Shown: in pieces, positions 18,076-27,359 of the stretch
Layout of the letters: each line of letters starts with the position of its first letter
How positions within the stretch are numbered: position 1 is the first letter of the stretch
Assembly (NCBI GenBank): GCA_963674805.2
Contig: CAXXNY010000005.1
Span: 1 to 64,000, forward strand
DNA from: CALMFG01 sp963674805
GTDB lineage: Bacteria > Bacillota > Clostridia > Christensenellales > CALMFG01
Reading direction: 5' to 3'
DNA length: 64,000 nucleotides
The notes under the pieces: model-generated
What the model saw: the letters and a program-made list of their open reading frames with translations, nothing else
Database searches by the model: none
What the model was told of the DNA's origin: nothing
Position numbers and translations under genes: made by a program

Positions 18076-18843
18076 TTAAACCTTAATGGTCGCGAGGAAG
18101 TCTCTCAGCCTTTTATCTTTCGGATTGTTAAAGAATTCCTTGGGCGGCGCTACTTCTTTGATATAGCCGTCGTCCATGAAGACGATGCGGTCAGCCACTT
18201 CCTTGGCAAATCCCATTTCATGCGTGACCACCATCATGGTAATACCGGTATGCGCCAGCTTTTTCATAACTTCCAAAACCTCGCCGACGAGTTCCGGATC
18301 AAGCGCAGACGTCGGTTCGTCAAACAGCAGGATTTTGGGTTCCATTCCTAAGGCGCGTGCAATCGCGACACGCTGCTGTTGTCCGCCGGATAATCGTGAC
18401 GGATATTCATTAGCTTTGTCTGCGAGCCCGACTGATTCGAGCAATTTGCGTCCTCTGACTGCGGCTTGTTCCTTTGACTCACCTTTAACAGTGATCGGGG
18501 CAAGCGTTACGTTCTCAAGTGCGGTTTTATGCGGGAACAGATTAAACCGCTGGAACACCATGCCCATTTCGGCGCACATCTGTGTGACTTTATCGGGGTC
18601 AATCCGCATCGCGTCCTTATCGTTTTCACGGTAATCCACCATTTCGCCGTCAATATAGACTTTGCCGCTTGTGATCCGCTCCAGATGGTTTAAGCAGCGA
18701 AGCAGGGTGCTCTTTCCGGATCCGCTCGGGCCGACAACGCACACCACCTCGCCGGGTTTGACACTGAAGTCAATCCCTTTGAGCACATGCAGTTCTCCAA
18801 AATACTTATGTATGTTTTCTACTAATATCATATCATTCACCAT
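18076..18843 (-). CDS. Polar amino-acid ABC transporter ATP-binding protein
   Basis: 255 residues. Walker A GPSGSGKST, Q-loop MVFQRFNLFPH, signature LSGGQQQRVAIARAL, Walker B ILLFDEPTSALDPE, H-loop VTHEM. The Q-loop and the ALDPELVGEVLEVMK tail place it in the GlnQ/HisP group that drives uptake of polar amino acids. Last gene of a three-gene unit on the minus strand (binding protein, permease, ATPase). Confidence 0.92.
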   Translation of the reverse strand: MVNDMILVENIHKYFGELHVLKGIDFSVKPGEVVCVVGPSGSGKSTLLRCLNHLERITSGKVYIDGEMVDYRENDKDAMRIDPDKVTQMCAEMGMVFQRFNLFPHKTALENVTLAPITVKGESKEQAAVRGRKLLESVGLADKANEYPSRLSGGQQQRVAIARALGMEPKILLFDEPTSALDPELVGEVLEVMKKLAHTGITMMVVTHEMGFAKEVADRIVFMDDGYIKEVAPPKEFFNNPKDKRLRDFLATIKV

Positions 18844-18875
18844 TCTTTATTATTTATCGTATAATCCGCATTCTG

Positions 18876-19532
18876 TTAGAGATAAGAAGAATATGTCTTT
18901 TCCAGTTTGCTGAACAGGAAGGTGGATATCGTCGTTAGGAACAGATAGACAGCGGCGGCGATAAACAGCACGCGCCAGTCGCCGGATGCGGATGACATTT
19001 CCTTGGTCACTTTATATAATTCCGACATCCCGATTGCTGAGACCAGTGAGGAGTCTTTCAGGATCATAATAAATTCATTGGAATAAGGCGGGATAACCCG
19101 GGATATGGTCTGGGGGATGATGACCTTCATCATGGATTGTCTGCGGGTCAGCCCCAGTGCCTTACAGGCTTCCATCTGGCCTTTGTCGATAGAGAGAATT
19201 CCGGCTCTGAAAATCTCCGCCAGATAGGCCGCTGTATTTAAGGTCAGCGCAATAATCGCTGCAACGAAGGGGGAATAGCGGATTGTCATATCAAAGAATT
19301 CTACCGCCATCATCGGAACAGCGAGAAAAACAATTAAAATCTGGAGCAGCAAAGGTGTTCCTCTGAAAATCCAGACATAGATCCATGTTAGTTTATTTGC
19401 AATTTGATTTTTTGATATTCTGCCAAGTGCAAGCACCAAGGCGAATACCGTACCGATTAACATGCTGAGCAGGGTAAGCGCCAGCGTTCTGCCCGTACCA
19501 ATGGTCAGGGCAAGTACTTGTTGAGATGTCAT
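18876..19532 (-). CDS. Polar amino-acid ABC transporter permease
   Basis: 218 residues from ATG 19532 with GAGGAT upstream. Five hydrophobic segments; the motif EIFRAGILSIDKGQMEACKALGLT is the EAA loop of HisM/GlnP permeases that docks on the ATPase, and YIWIFRGTPLLLQIL-like WIFRGTPLLLQILIV is also typical. Partner of the ATPase at 18076 and the lipoprotein at 19656. Start shortened by four codons relative to the TTG reading. Confidence 0.92.
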   Translation of the reverse strand: MTSQQVLALTIGTGRTLALTLLSMLIGTVFALVLALGRISKNQIANKLTWIYVWIFRGTPLLLQILIVFLAVPMMAVEFFDMTIRYSPFVAAIIALTLNTAAYLAEIFRAGILSIDKGQMEACKALGLTRRQSMMKVIIPQTISRVIPPYSNEFIMILKDSSLVSAIGMSELYKVTKEMSSASGDWRVLFIAAAVYLFLTTISTFLFSKLEKTYSSYL

Positions 19533-19608
19533 AACTATCCTCAATTCAAAACTTATTTTATAATTGACTACTATTGTACTACATATTTAAGCGAATGATA
19601 AGAAAAAA

Positions 19609-19635
19609 AGTCCAAGTTGAGATTCAACTTGGACT
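19609..19635 (-). terminator. Hairpin terminator between binding protein and permease genes
   Basis: AGTCCAAGTTGA (19609-19620) and TCAACTTGGACT (19624-19635) form a 12-bp stem with a 3-base loop; on the minus strand a T run follows. Such partial terminators raise the amount of binding protein over permease. Confidence 0.85.
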
Positions 19636-19655
19636 CCGTTATCCAAAAAACTTAA

Positions 19656-20462
19656 TTATCTGAGTTCTGTATCGATGTTGGATGTGTAGTCAGCACCCAG
19701 TGTTGCGATAGAGATTTCAGCCATTGTTCCGTTATCCTGCAGAGTTGCAATCGCGTCATTAATCGCTTTTAACAGCTCTTCATTGTCTTTGTTAAGCGCA
19801 ACAGCAATAGGCTCATTTGTCAGAAGCGCAGAAGTAATCACGAATACATCCGGGTTCTTCATAGCCGCTTCGATTGCAACCGCATAGTCAGCAACGATAC
19901 AGTCGATCTGGCCGGCTTCCATAGCAGCCAGGCAAACCGTCATATCATCAAAGTCTTTGAGGTCGAAAGATACAGTACCGCCATCAAGCAGTTTAACCGC
20001 CGCGATGTCAGCTGTGGTTTCAGCCTGTACGCCGACGATCAGACCGTCAAGAGCTTCTGATGTGGTAACTGAATCAGCTAATGCCGGTGTCGCCATGATA
20101 ACCTGTCCGTTTGACAGATACGGTGTTGAGAAAGCCATCGTTTCCATTCTTTCTGTGGTCATGGAAACCGATGAGATGATGCAGTCATACTGCTTAGCAG
20201 CAAGATTTGCAAAGATGCCGTCCCAGCCGGTGGATACGAATTCGATGTCAACGCCCATTTCTTTTGCTAACGCATTAGCAAAATCTATGTCAAAACCAAC
20301 GAGTTCGCCGTTTTCATTAACATATTCCATAGGCGGATATGTGTCATCAATACCGACAAGTAAGGTGTTATCTACCAGACCATATTTTCCGGTAGATCCG
20401 CAAGCTGTGAATGCAGAGAATGCAAGCAGCAGTACGATCATTAGGATTATAGATTTCTTCAT
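19656..20462 (-). CDS. Amino-acid ABC transporter substrate-binding lipoprotein
   Basis: 268 residues. Lipoprotein signal: K3 residues, a hydrophobic core and the lipobox FTAC with Cys21 as the anchor. The mature part starts a family 3 solute-binding fold (LVGIDDTYPPMEYVNENGELVGFDIDFANALAK), the type binding glutamine, histidine, arginine or similar polar amino acids. The ligand cannot be told from sequence. First gene of the transporter operon, with its own promoter. Confidence 0.92.
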   Translation of the reverse strand: MKKSIILMIVLLLAFSAFTACGSTGKYGLVDNTLLVGIDDTYPPMEYVNENGELVGFDIDFANALAKEMGVDIEFVSTGWDGIFANLAAKQYDCIISSVSMTTERMETMAFSTPYLSNGQVIMATPALADSVTTSEALDGLIVGVQAETTADIAAVKLLDGGTVSFDLKDFDDMTVCLAAMEAGQIDCIVADYAVAIEAAMKNPDVFVITSALLTNEPIAVALNKDNEELLKAINDAIATLQDNGTMAEISIATLGADYTSNIDTELR

Positions 20463-20492
20463 AACAGTCCTCCAAAATTTATATGTTACTTC

Positions 20493-20521
20493 ATTATAAA
20501 TATAAAAGAATAATTATGCAA
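20493..20521 (-). promoter_or_regulatory. Promoter of the amino-acid transporter operon
   Basis: On the minus strand, TTGCAT (20521-20516) and TATAAT (20498-20493) with a 17-base spacer, about 30 bases upstream of the lipoprotein start. Confidence 0.7.
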
Positions 20522-20676
20522 CAAATAATATCATGATGAAAAATATATCTCGCCCAGAGAAGTCAAAAAACAGGTGAACATATTCACCGGATATCATTTG
20601 GCAGATGGCAAATATTAATGCTATAATATTCAAAAGCCGCAAAAGAATGAACGGTATAGAACAGGAGCTTTGCGTT

Positions 20677-21078
20677 ATGAGGTTATCAAAAAAATGTGAA
20701 TATGCTTTTTTAGCGATGATTACCTTGTCGAACAACTATAACCAGCGGCTGAGCAATATCGCCGATATCGCAGAGCAAAATCATATACCAAGAAAGTTCT
20801 TAGAGCATATCTTAACCTTGCTGAAATCAGCGAATTACATAAAAAGCATCCGCGGGCCAAAGGGAGGCTATTCACTGACGCGACCGCCGTCTGAAATTTC
20901 CCTTGCGGAGATTGTCCGGCTGGTGGACGGCCCGATTGCGCCCAGCCCCAGCGTGAGCACCTTTTTTTATGACTCATCCCCAATCGAACGGAACACCAAG
21001 GTTCATGCGGTGTTTAAGGATATCCGCGATCATGTTTCGGACAAACTGGAAAGTATTCATTTTTCTGATTTAGTTTAG
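20677..21078 (+). CDS. Rrf2 family transcriptional regulator lacking cluster cysteines
   Basis: 133 residues from ATG 20677 behind AGGAG; the upstream in-frame ATG has no ribosome site. MRLSKKCEYAFLAMITLS and FLEHILTLLKSANYIKSIRGPKGGYSLTR are the winged-helix core of Rrf2 proteins. The three cysteines that hold the Fe-S cluster in IscR/NsrR are missing (the loop reads IAPSPSVSTFFYDSSPIE), so it resembles CymR-like, cluster-free members. Followed 90 bases later by a TauE/SafE exporter it may control, given a palindrome in that promoter. Confidence 0.88.
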   Translation: MRLSKKCEYAFLAMITLSNNYNQRLSNIADIAEQNHIPRKFLEHILTLLKSANYIKSIRGPKGGYSLTRPPSEISLAEIVRLVDGPIAPSPSVSTFFYDSSPIERNTKVHAVFKDIRDHVSDKLESIHFSDLV

Positions 21079-21102
21079 CTGTCATTACATGAGGATTAAA
21101 GA

Positions 21103-21143
21103 TTGACTTTTGGACGCGCTTATACTATATTATGTCTATAGAC
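21103..21143 (+). promoter_or_regulatory. Promoter with palindromic operator upstream of the exporter
   Basis: TTGACT (21103-21108) and TATATT (21126-21131), 17 bases apart. The palindrome GTCTATAGAC (21134-21143) lies at the expected transcription start, embedded in a longer imperfect dyad of TATA-rich sequence. It is a likely site for the Rrf2 protein encoded just upstream (inference). Confidence 0.6.
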
Positions 21144-21168
21144 TATATATAATAAAGGAAGCGGACTT

Positions 21169-22005
21169 ATGTTATTTCAAAACATTGATTTAAGCACTGT
21201 ATTATTTTCTGTAGGCAGTATCGATATTCAGCTTGCGCTTGTGATTTTTATCGTAATCGGATTTGTCGCCCAGGCCATTGACGGCGCGCTTGGCATGGCT
21301 TATGGGGTGAGTTCAAACTCATTCCTGCTTTCCTTCGGCGTACCGGTGCCGGTTGCGAGCGCCAGCACGCATCTGGCGGAAATCGCCACCACAGCGGTAT
21401 CGGGGCTGTCACACTTAAAGCTCGGGAACGTTGACAAATCCCTGATGAAAAAACTGGTGATCCCCGGCGTAATCGGGAGTATCTTAGGCGCACTGCTGTT
21501 GACGTTCATTTGGCAGAATACAAGCGGCCCGTTAAAAAACATCATTAAGTTAATCGTATGCCTTTACCTAATGGTCATGGGTATCATCATACTCGTTAAA
21601 GCGTTTCGCAAACGAAAACTAAAGGAAGACGAACTGAAGCCTGCCGCTTTGTCAGCATTAGCCGGCGTCGGCGGATTAAGCGACGCAATCGGCGGCGGGG
21701 GATGGGGACCGATCGTTACTTCGACGCTGGTATCCAGAGGGTATTTCCCGCGTCATACCATCGGCACGGTGAATGCAGCAGAGTTTTTTGTCACGGTTGC
21801 GCAGGTAACGGTTTTTCTGGCGCTGCTGAAGATCATGAACTGGCAGGTCATTATCGGACTAATCGTCGGCGGATGTATTGCTGCGCCGTTTGCCGCAAAG
21901 CTGTGCCGTGTGATTCCGGCAAAAGCGATGATGATCGTTGTTGGAATCATCATCATTCTGCTCCAGATTAATTCCCTGATCTCGGTTATCCCAAAATTCT
22001 TTTAG
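21169..22005 (+). CDS. TauE/SafE (DUF81) family membrane exporter
   Basis: 278 residues with about eight hydrophobic segments. GFVAQAIDGALGMAYGVSSNSFLLS and a second half GVGGLSDAIGGGGWGPIVTSTLV are the paired repeats of TauE/SafE transporters, linked to export of sulfite, sulfoacetate or other small organic anions. Start ATG behind AAAGGAAG. The regulator upstream and this gene form a likely sulfur-related unit, but the substrate is not known. Confidence 0.88.
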   Translation: MLFQNIDLSTVLFSVGSIDIQLALVIFIVIGFVAQAIDGALGMAYGVSSNSFLLSFGVPVPVASASTHLAEIATTAVSGLSHLKLGNVDKSLMKKLVIPGVIGSILGALLLTFIWQNTSGPLKNIIKLIVCLYLMVMGIIILVKAFRKRKLKEDELKPAALSALAGVGGLSDAIGGGGWGPIVTSTLVSRGYFPRHTIGTVNAAEFFVTVAQVTVFLALLKIMNWQVIIGLIVGGCIAAPFAAKLCRVIPAKAMMIVVGIIIILLQINSLISVIPKFF

Positions 22006-22034
22006 GTGATTAAGATAAAAGGAGCAGAATCCAA

Positions 22035-22553
22035 ATGAAAAAAGGAGACCGCCCTGTGCTGTGCTTAAGAGGAAAAATTAAAACCGGCGCTTTGAAGACA
22101 CAGGCTTCATATGTGTTTTTTTACCCAGACCATCTGGCTGTTTGTGCTGTAAAACAAGAAGAAATGAAACAGCTGAAAAAAGACATTAAGGCGCATATAA
22201 AAGAGACGCATATCAACCTTTTAGAGCGGCCGGTTTATATGGAGCAAGGGATTGAGGATTATGGAAGGATAATATCTGATCAGGGTGAGCCCGATATACC
22301 GGATCATAGCGAATGCAGTACGGTGTTATCTTATGCTGATATCAAAAAGCTGATTTATGAGCCGCAGGCTGAAGCGGTGAACGGTGAAATGGCGTTTTCT
22401 TTGCCGGGTAAAATGATGATTGAGTACAAGGGCGGGGCAGTCACCATCTACCATCATTACGAACCGGGCGAGATGCATGAGCAGCAGCTTCGTAAGTTCT
22501 GTGAGCAAAAACTTAAAGCCAGGTTTATCATGAAAACCAGGCGGATATCATAA
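22035..22553 (+). CDS. Hypothetical protein, 172 residues
   Basis: I do not recognise this protein. ATG behind AAAAGGAG, 30 bases after the exporter gene, so probably co-transcribed with it; a clear terminator follows. It is basic and soluble, with no membrane helix or signal peptide. Visible pieces: YVFFYPDHLAVCAV near residue 30, a Lys-rich helix (EEMKQLKKDIKAHIKE), and MMIEYKGGAVTIYHHYEPGE near residue 140, which looks like paired strands. Confidence 0.65.
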   Translation: MKKGDRPVLCLRGKIKTGALKTQASYVFFYPDHLAVCAVKQEEMKQLKKDIKAHIKETHINLLERPVYMEQGIEDYGRIISDQGEPDIPDHSECSTVLSYADIKKLIYEPQAEAVNGEMAFSLPGKMMIEYKGGAVTIYHHYEPGEMHEQQLRKFCEQKLKARFIMKTRRIS

Positions 22554-22620
22554 AGCGGTGACGGCTTCAAATCGCTGATAACTTGATGGATTTTCAGGAT
22601 AAATATAATATCGTGAAGAG

Positions 22621-22650
22621 CGGAACAGACAACCAACTGTTCCGTTTTTT
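22621..22650 (+). terminator. Intrinsic terminator
   Basis: CGGAACAG (22621-22628) pairs with CTGTTCCG (22637-22644), 8-base loop, then six T. Ends the Rrf2-exporter transcript. Confidence 0.88.
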
Positions 22651-22722
22651 GCTGCTCAATAAGCGCCAAACGTAAAAAAACGGCGTAAAAACCCGCCTGT
22701 CGGATAAAGCTGTCAAATACAT

Positions 22723-22751
22723 TTGAAAACCCAGCTAAAAAAAAGTATAAT
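22723..22751 (+). promoter_or_regulatory. Promoter of the symporter-PaaK-IorAB operon
   Basis: TTGAAA (22723-22728) and TATAAT (22746-22751), spacer 17 bases, 72 bases upstream of the symporter start. Confidence 0.65.
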
Positions 22752-22761
22752 GGCGAATATA

Positions 22762-22784
22762 TAGCGTTTTTTGGATAAAAACGC
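22762..22784 (+). promoter_or_regulatory. Inverted repeat in the symporter leader
   Basis: GCGTTTTT and AAAAACGC form a hairpin flanked by ATAT/ATATA just after the promoter. It could be an operator or an RNA hairpin in the leader; nothing shows which. Confidence 0.4.
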
Positions 22785-22822
22785 ATATAATGAAAATATT
22801 TTTAGGGAGGGTTGCGTAAAAA

Positions 22823-24283
22823 ATGAAAATTGCAATTTTAGTCATTTACGCACTGATATTGGCGGCTATTTCGCTCTATACAGTGCGGAGAACCAAGACG
22901 CTGGATGAGTTCTTCCTCGGCGGTAGAAAGATGGGTGCATGGATGAGTGCGTTCGCCTACGGAACGTCATATTTCTCTGCGGTTATCTTTATCGGATACG
23001 CCGGAAAGCTGGGATGGGCTTTCGGGATTTCCGCCGCATGGATCGGCATCGGCAACGCGCTGATCGGCTCGCTTCTGGCCTGGCTGGTTTTAGGCAAACG
23101 CACACGGTCGCTCACACACAAACTGGGCGCATCCACAATGCCGGAGTTCTTTGAAGGCCGGTATAATGCAAAGGGAATGAAGGTGCTGTCTGCGGTCTTA
23201 ATTTTTGTATTTTTAGTGCCCTATTCCGCATCGGTATATCAGGGGCTTTCTTATTTATTTGAAGGCATCTTTAATATCCCGTTTGTCTATTGTGTCATCG
23301 GTATGGCGGTACTAACTGCAGGATATCTAGTTGCCGGCGGTTATTTAGCCACGGCGATATCTGACTTTGTACAGGGCATTATTATGCTTATCGGCGTTAC
23401 ATTGGTTATTCTGTTTGTCATGAAAAACCCGGCTGTCGGCGGATTGTCCGCAGGGATGGCTAAACTCGCCGCGATCGATCCGAAGCTGGCAGGACCTGTC
23501 GGCCCTCCGGGATGGTGGCCGCTGTTATCGCTGGTCATCTTAACGAGCTTGGGCTCCTGGGCGCTGCCCCAGATGGTGCATAAGTTCTATGCGATTAAAG
23601 ATGTGAAGGCTATTCAGCGGGGAACCGTCATCTCCACCTTGTTTGCAGTCGTGATTGCGGGCGGTGCGTACTTCATCGGCGTATTCGGCCGGTTATTCAT
23701 GGAAGGCGTTCCGGTAGATCCGGTAACTGGCGCTGCAAACTTTGATATGATTATGCCGCAGATGCTGAATATTGCGCTGGAAAACAGCGAGATACTAATC
23801 GGTATCGTGGTTGTTCTGGTCTTATCGGCGAGCATGTCCACCTTGTCTTCGCTGGTACTGGTGTCCTCATCAGCAATCAGCATCGACCTTTTGGGTGCGG
23901 TGAAACCGGATATCGACAAACAGAAAGTACAGCGTACGATGCGGTGGCTCTGCCTGGTGTTTGTGGTATTGTCCGTCGTTTTAGCGCTGGGTAAATTCAC
24001 AACAATTATTACATTAATGTCGCTTTCATGGGGCACAATCTCGGGCGCGTTTATCGGACCGTTCCTCTTTGGGCTTTATATGAAGCGTGCGACGAAGGCA
24101 GGCGCATGGGCTGGTCTGATCGCCGGTCTAGCGACATCGTTGGTTTTCAACCTGTTTTTCCCGGCAATTACTTCGCCGATGGCAGGTACGTTTGCGATGG
24201 CGGCATCGTTAATAGTAACTCCTGTTGCAAGCCTGTTGACTAAACCGATGCCAGGGGATATGATCGAAAAGGTGACGTTATAA
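22823..24283 (+). CDS. Sodium:solute symporter (SSF) family transporter
   Basis: 486 residues, about 13 hydrophobic segments. FFLGGRKMGAWMSAFAYGTS and GWAFGISAAWIGIGNAL, then SAVLIFVFLVPYSASVYQGLS, are typical of the SSF family (proline, pantothenate, monocarboxylate symporters). ATG behind GGGAGGG. First gene of an operon whose other members break down aromatic 2-oxoacids, so an amino acid or aryl acid is a sensible substrate, though this is inferred only from context. Confidence 0.9.
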   Translation: MKIAILVIYALILAAISLYTVRRTKTLDEFFLGGRKMGAWMSAFAYGTSYFSAVIFIGYAGKLGWAFGISAAWIGIGNALIGSLLAWLVLGKRTRSLTHKLGASTMPEFFEGRYNAKGMKVLSAVLIFVFLVPYSASVYQGLSYLFEGIFNIPFVYCVIGMAVLTAGYLVAGGYLATAISDFVQGIIMLIGVTLVILFVMKNPAVGGLSAGMAKLAAIDPKLAGPVGPPGWWPLLSLVILTSLGSWALPQMVHKFYAIKDVKAIQRGTVISTLFAVVIAGGAYFIGVFGRLFMEGVPVDPVTGAANFDMIMPQMLNIALENSEILIGIVVVLVLSASMSTLSSLVLVSSSAISIDLLGAVKPDIDKQKVQRTMRWLCLVFVVLSVVLALGKFTTIITLMSLSWGTISGAFIGPFLFGLYMKRATKAGAWAGLIAGLATSLVFNLFFPAITSPMAGTFAMAASLIVTPVASLLTKPMPGDMIEKVTL

Positions 24284-24302
24284 ACAGCGGAAGGAATTAA
24301 GC

Positions 24303-25604
24303 ATGTTTTTTGATGAAAAGATAGAAACTGCTGACAGGAACACGATCGAACAGCTGCAAACCAAGCGGCTGGTCGATTGTGTTCATCGTGTGTATGAGCG
24401 GGTGCCGCTTTATAAGAAGCGGTTTGATGAAGCGGGATTAAAGCCCTCGGATATAAAATCTCTGGACGATTTAAAAAAAATACCGTTTACCGTAAAAGAT
24501 GATTTGCGGGATAATTATCCGTTCGGCATGTTTGCCGTTCCAAAAGAAGAAGTGGTGCGTGTGCATGCTTCTTCGGGCACTACAGGCAAACCCACGGTTG
24601 TCGGCTATACACAAAACGATATTGATATGTGGGCAAACGTAACGGCGCGCCTTTGTGCGGCCGGCGGCGCAAGTAACGGAGATATCGCACAGGTGGCATT
24701 CGGGTACGGATTGTTCACCGGTGCGTTCGGACTGCACTATGCGCTGGAGCGGCTGGGGGCGATGGTAGTGCCAGCTTCGTCAGGCAACACCGAAAAGCAG
24801 ATTATGCTGATGCAGGATTTCGGTACGACTGTGCTGATCTCGACGCCGTCGTATGCGCTCTATATCTCAGAAGTCATGGCGAATATGGGGATCAACCCCA
24901 AGACGGATTTAAAACTCAAATACGGATTGTTCGGCGCTGAAGCCAGCACCGAGCAGATGCGTGCCCAGCTGGAAGAACGGCTGAACATTACCGCGACCGA
25001 AAACTATGGGCTTTCCGAAATCATCGGACCCGGCGTGAGCGGCGAATGCACCCACAAGTGCGGGATGCATATCAACGAAGATCATTTTATTGTCGAAATC
25101 ATTGATCCGAAAACCGGAGAAGTGCTGCCGGACGGTGAGCATGGCGAGGTGGTTATCTCGGCGGTGACCAAAGAGGCATTGCCGATATTGCGTTACCGGA
25201 CCAAAGATATCTCCCGGTTAATACCCGATCAATGTACCTGCGGCAGAACATCCAAACGCATGGAAAAAATCACCGGCAGAAGCGATGACATGCTGGTCAT
25301 CCGTGGGGTTAACGTATTCCCGAGCCAGATTGAGACCGTGCTCCTAAAATCACAGGATGTGGAGCCGCATTACGAAATTATTGTCACGCGTGAAAACTGG
25401 CTGGATCAGCTGGAAGTGTTGGTTGAACTGGCGGATGCGAGTCTGCTGGACAACTATACCAAGCTGGAAGGCCTGCAAAATAAAATAAAACACGAGCTGC
25501 GCACCGTGCTTTCACTGGATGCGAAAGTAACGCTGGTTCATCCGGCCACCTTAAAGCGGTTCCAGGGCAAAGCACAGCGCGTAACGGATTTACGAAAAGA
25601 ATAG
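24303..25604 (+). CDS. Phenylacetate-CoA ligase family enzyme (copy 1)
   Basis: 433 residues, the size of PaaK. AMP-binding motif HASSGTTGKPTVVGYT near residue 85, then ENYGLSEIIGPGVSGEC, LPILRYRTKDIS and the C-terminal GRSDDMLVIRGVNVFPSQIE. It also has the CTCG/CG cysteine pair seen in anaerobic members. The reaction is aryl acid + ATP + CoA to aryl-CoA + AMP + PPi. With IorAB next to it, it could handle aryl-acetate made from aromatic amino acids, or run from aryl-CoA to gain ATP. A second copy lies at 27934. Confidence 0.9.
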   Translation: MFFDEKIETADRNTIEQLQTKRLVDCVHRVYERVPLYKKRFDEAGLKPSDIKSLDDLKKIPFTVKDDLRDNYPFGMFAVPKEEVVRVHASSGTTGKPTVVGYTQNDIDMWANVTARLCAAGGASNGDIAQVAFGYGLFTGAFGLHYALERLGAMVVPASSGNTEKQIMLMQDFGTTVLISTPSYALYISEVMANMGINPKTDLKLKYGLFGAEASTEQMRAQLEERLNITATENYGLSEIIGPGVSGECTHKCGMHINEDHFIVEIIDPKTGEVLPDGEHGEVVISAVTKEALPILRYRTKDISRLIPDQCTCGRTSKRMEKITGRSDDMLVIRGVNVFPSQIETVLLKSQDVEPHYEIIVTRENWLDQLEVLVELADASLLDNYTKLEGLQNKIKHELRTVLSLDAKVTLVHPATLKRFQGKAQRVTDLRKE

Positions 25605-25622
25605 GCAGGTGCAGATTAGTCA

Positions 25623-27359
25623 ATGAAACAATTATTACTGGGAAATGAAGCGGTTGCCAGAGGCGCATGGGAAGCCGGATGTGCGGTTGCGGCCGCATAC
25701 CCGGGTACGCCAAGCACGGAGATTACCGAAAGCATTGCGAAATACGATGAGATTTATGCCGAGTGGTCGCCCAACGAAAAAGTGGCGCTGGAAGTCGGCG
25801 TCGGCGCAAGCTTCGGTGGCGCACGGACCATGGTATGCATGAAGCATGTCGGCTTGAATGTTGCGGCGGATCCGCTGTTTACGGTTGCGTATACCGGTGT
25901 GAACGGCGGACTTGTGATCGTGGTGGCGGATGACCCTGGGATGCATTCATCGCAGAATGAGCAGGATACCCGCTATTATGCGCGGGCGGCGCATGTCCCC
26001 TGTCTGGAACCGTCAGACTCACAGGAAGCCAAGGACTTTGTGAAGCTGGCGTTTGAACTTTCGGAAGAATACGATACCCCGGTAATCGTCCGGATGACCA
26101 CCAGAGTCAGCCATTCGCGCGGGCTTGTGGAGATGGGAGAACGGCAGACGGCTGCGCTGAAAGACTATGAAAAAGATATTGCCAAGACCGTCATGATGCC
26201 GGGAATGGCACGGGGCAGACATAAAGTCGTAGAAGCCCGTGAAATCCGTCTGGCAGAAGCGTGCAATCAGCTCCCGATTAATCGGGAAATAAAGAAAGGC
26301 AGTGATATCGGTGTGATTACATCAGGACTTCCGTATCAGTATACGCTGGAAGCGCTGCCGGATGCATCGATATTAAAACTCGGTATGGTTTATCCGCTGC
26401 CTATGGAAACCATTAAAGCCTTTGCAGCAACAGTAAAGAAATTAGTGGTGGTGGAAGAACTGGAGCCGTTGATTGAACGGGATTTAAAGGCAGCCGGTAT
26501 CCCCTGCGCCGGCAAGGAACTCTTCACGATTCAGGGCGAATACACCGCTAATATGATTAGAAAAGCGATTTTGGGCGACAGCATATCCGGAGCCGAAGGC
26601 GAAAGCGGACTGCCGATCCGCCCGCCGCTGATGTGCCCGGGATGCCCGCACAGAGGCGCGTATTATGTGATGAAAAAGATGAACCTGGTCGTCAACGGCG
26701 ACATCGGGTGCTATACACTGGGCGCACTGCCGCCTGTTGCGAGTATGGATACCTGCGTTTGCATGGGCGCATCGATCGGTATGGCGCACGGTATGGAAAA
26801 AGCGCGCGGTAAGGACTTTTCCAAGAAAATGGTCGCGGTAATCGGCGACAGCACATTCATGCATTCTGGTTTAACCGGGCTTGTGAATGTGGTCTATAAT
26901 TCGGGAAACGCAACGGTGGTGATCGTGGACAACCGTACGACGGGTATGACCGGACACCAGAACAATCCGACCAACGGATTTAACCTAAAAGGCCAGCCCG
27001 CACCAGAAGCGGATTTGGAGGACTTATGCCGTGCGATCGGTGTCGGATTTATCAGGACGATTGATCCGTTTGACCTGATTGGATTCCGTGAAGGGCTGAA
27101 AGAAGCCTTGGCATTTGACGGGCCGTCGGTGATTATCTCCAAGCGTGAGTGTGCGCTTTTGGATAAAAGTAAATGGGAAAAACCCGTACATATTGATAAA
27201 GAGACCTGTATCGGCTGTAAGGCCTGCTTAAAGCTGGGCTGTCCGGCACTGGTCAACGACGGGGATAAAGTCAGGGTGGATGCGTCGTTATGCGTGGGCT
27301 GCGGCCTTTGCGTCTCGGTCTGCCCGGTGCAAGCGATCAAAACGGGGGAAAGCGAATGA
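25623..27359 (+). CDS. iorA: Indolepyruvate:ferredoxin oxidoreductase, alpha subunit
   Basis: 578 residues. The N-terminal part (GNEAVARGAWEAGCAVAAAY, then PGTPSTEI) is the pyrimidine-binding side; GDSTFMHSGLTGLVNVVYNS with DNRTTGMTGHQNNP is the thiamine diphosphate site near residue 400. Two ferredoxin clusters, CIGCKACLKLGC and CVGCGLCVSVC, end the protein. With IorB it oxidises aryl pyruvates (from Trp, Phe, Tyr) to aryl-acetyl-CoA and CO2, reducing ferredoxin. Overlaps iorB by 4 bases. Confidence 0.95.
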   Translation: MKQLLLGNEAVARGAWEAGCAVAAAYPGTPSTEITESIAKYDEIYAEWSPNEKVALEVGVGASFGGARTMVCMKHVGLNVAADPLFTVAYTGVNGGLVIVVADDPGMHSSQNEQDTRYYARAAHVPCLEPSDSQEAKDFVKLAFELSEEYDTPVIVRMTTRVSHSRGLVEMGERQTAALKDYEKDIAKTVMMPGMARGRHKVVEAREIRLAEACNQLPINREIKKGSDIGVITSGLPYQYTLEALPDASILKLGMVYPLPMETIKAFAATVKKLVVVEELEPLIERDLKAAGIPCAGKELFTIQGEYTANMIRKAILGDSISGAEGESGLPIRPPLMCPGCPHRGAYYVMKKMNLVVNGDIGCYTLGALPPVASMDTCVCMGASIGMAHGMEKARGKDFSKKMVAVIGDSTFMHSGLTGLVNVVYNSGNATVVIVDNRTTGMTGHQNNPTNGFNLKGQPAPEADLEDLCRAIGVGFIRTIDPFDLIGFREGLKEALAFDGPSVIISKRECALLDKSKWEKPVHIDKETCIGCKACLKLGCPALVNDGDKVRVDASLCVGCGLCVSVCPVQAIKTGESE

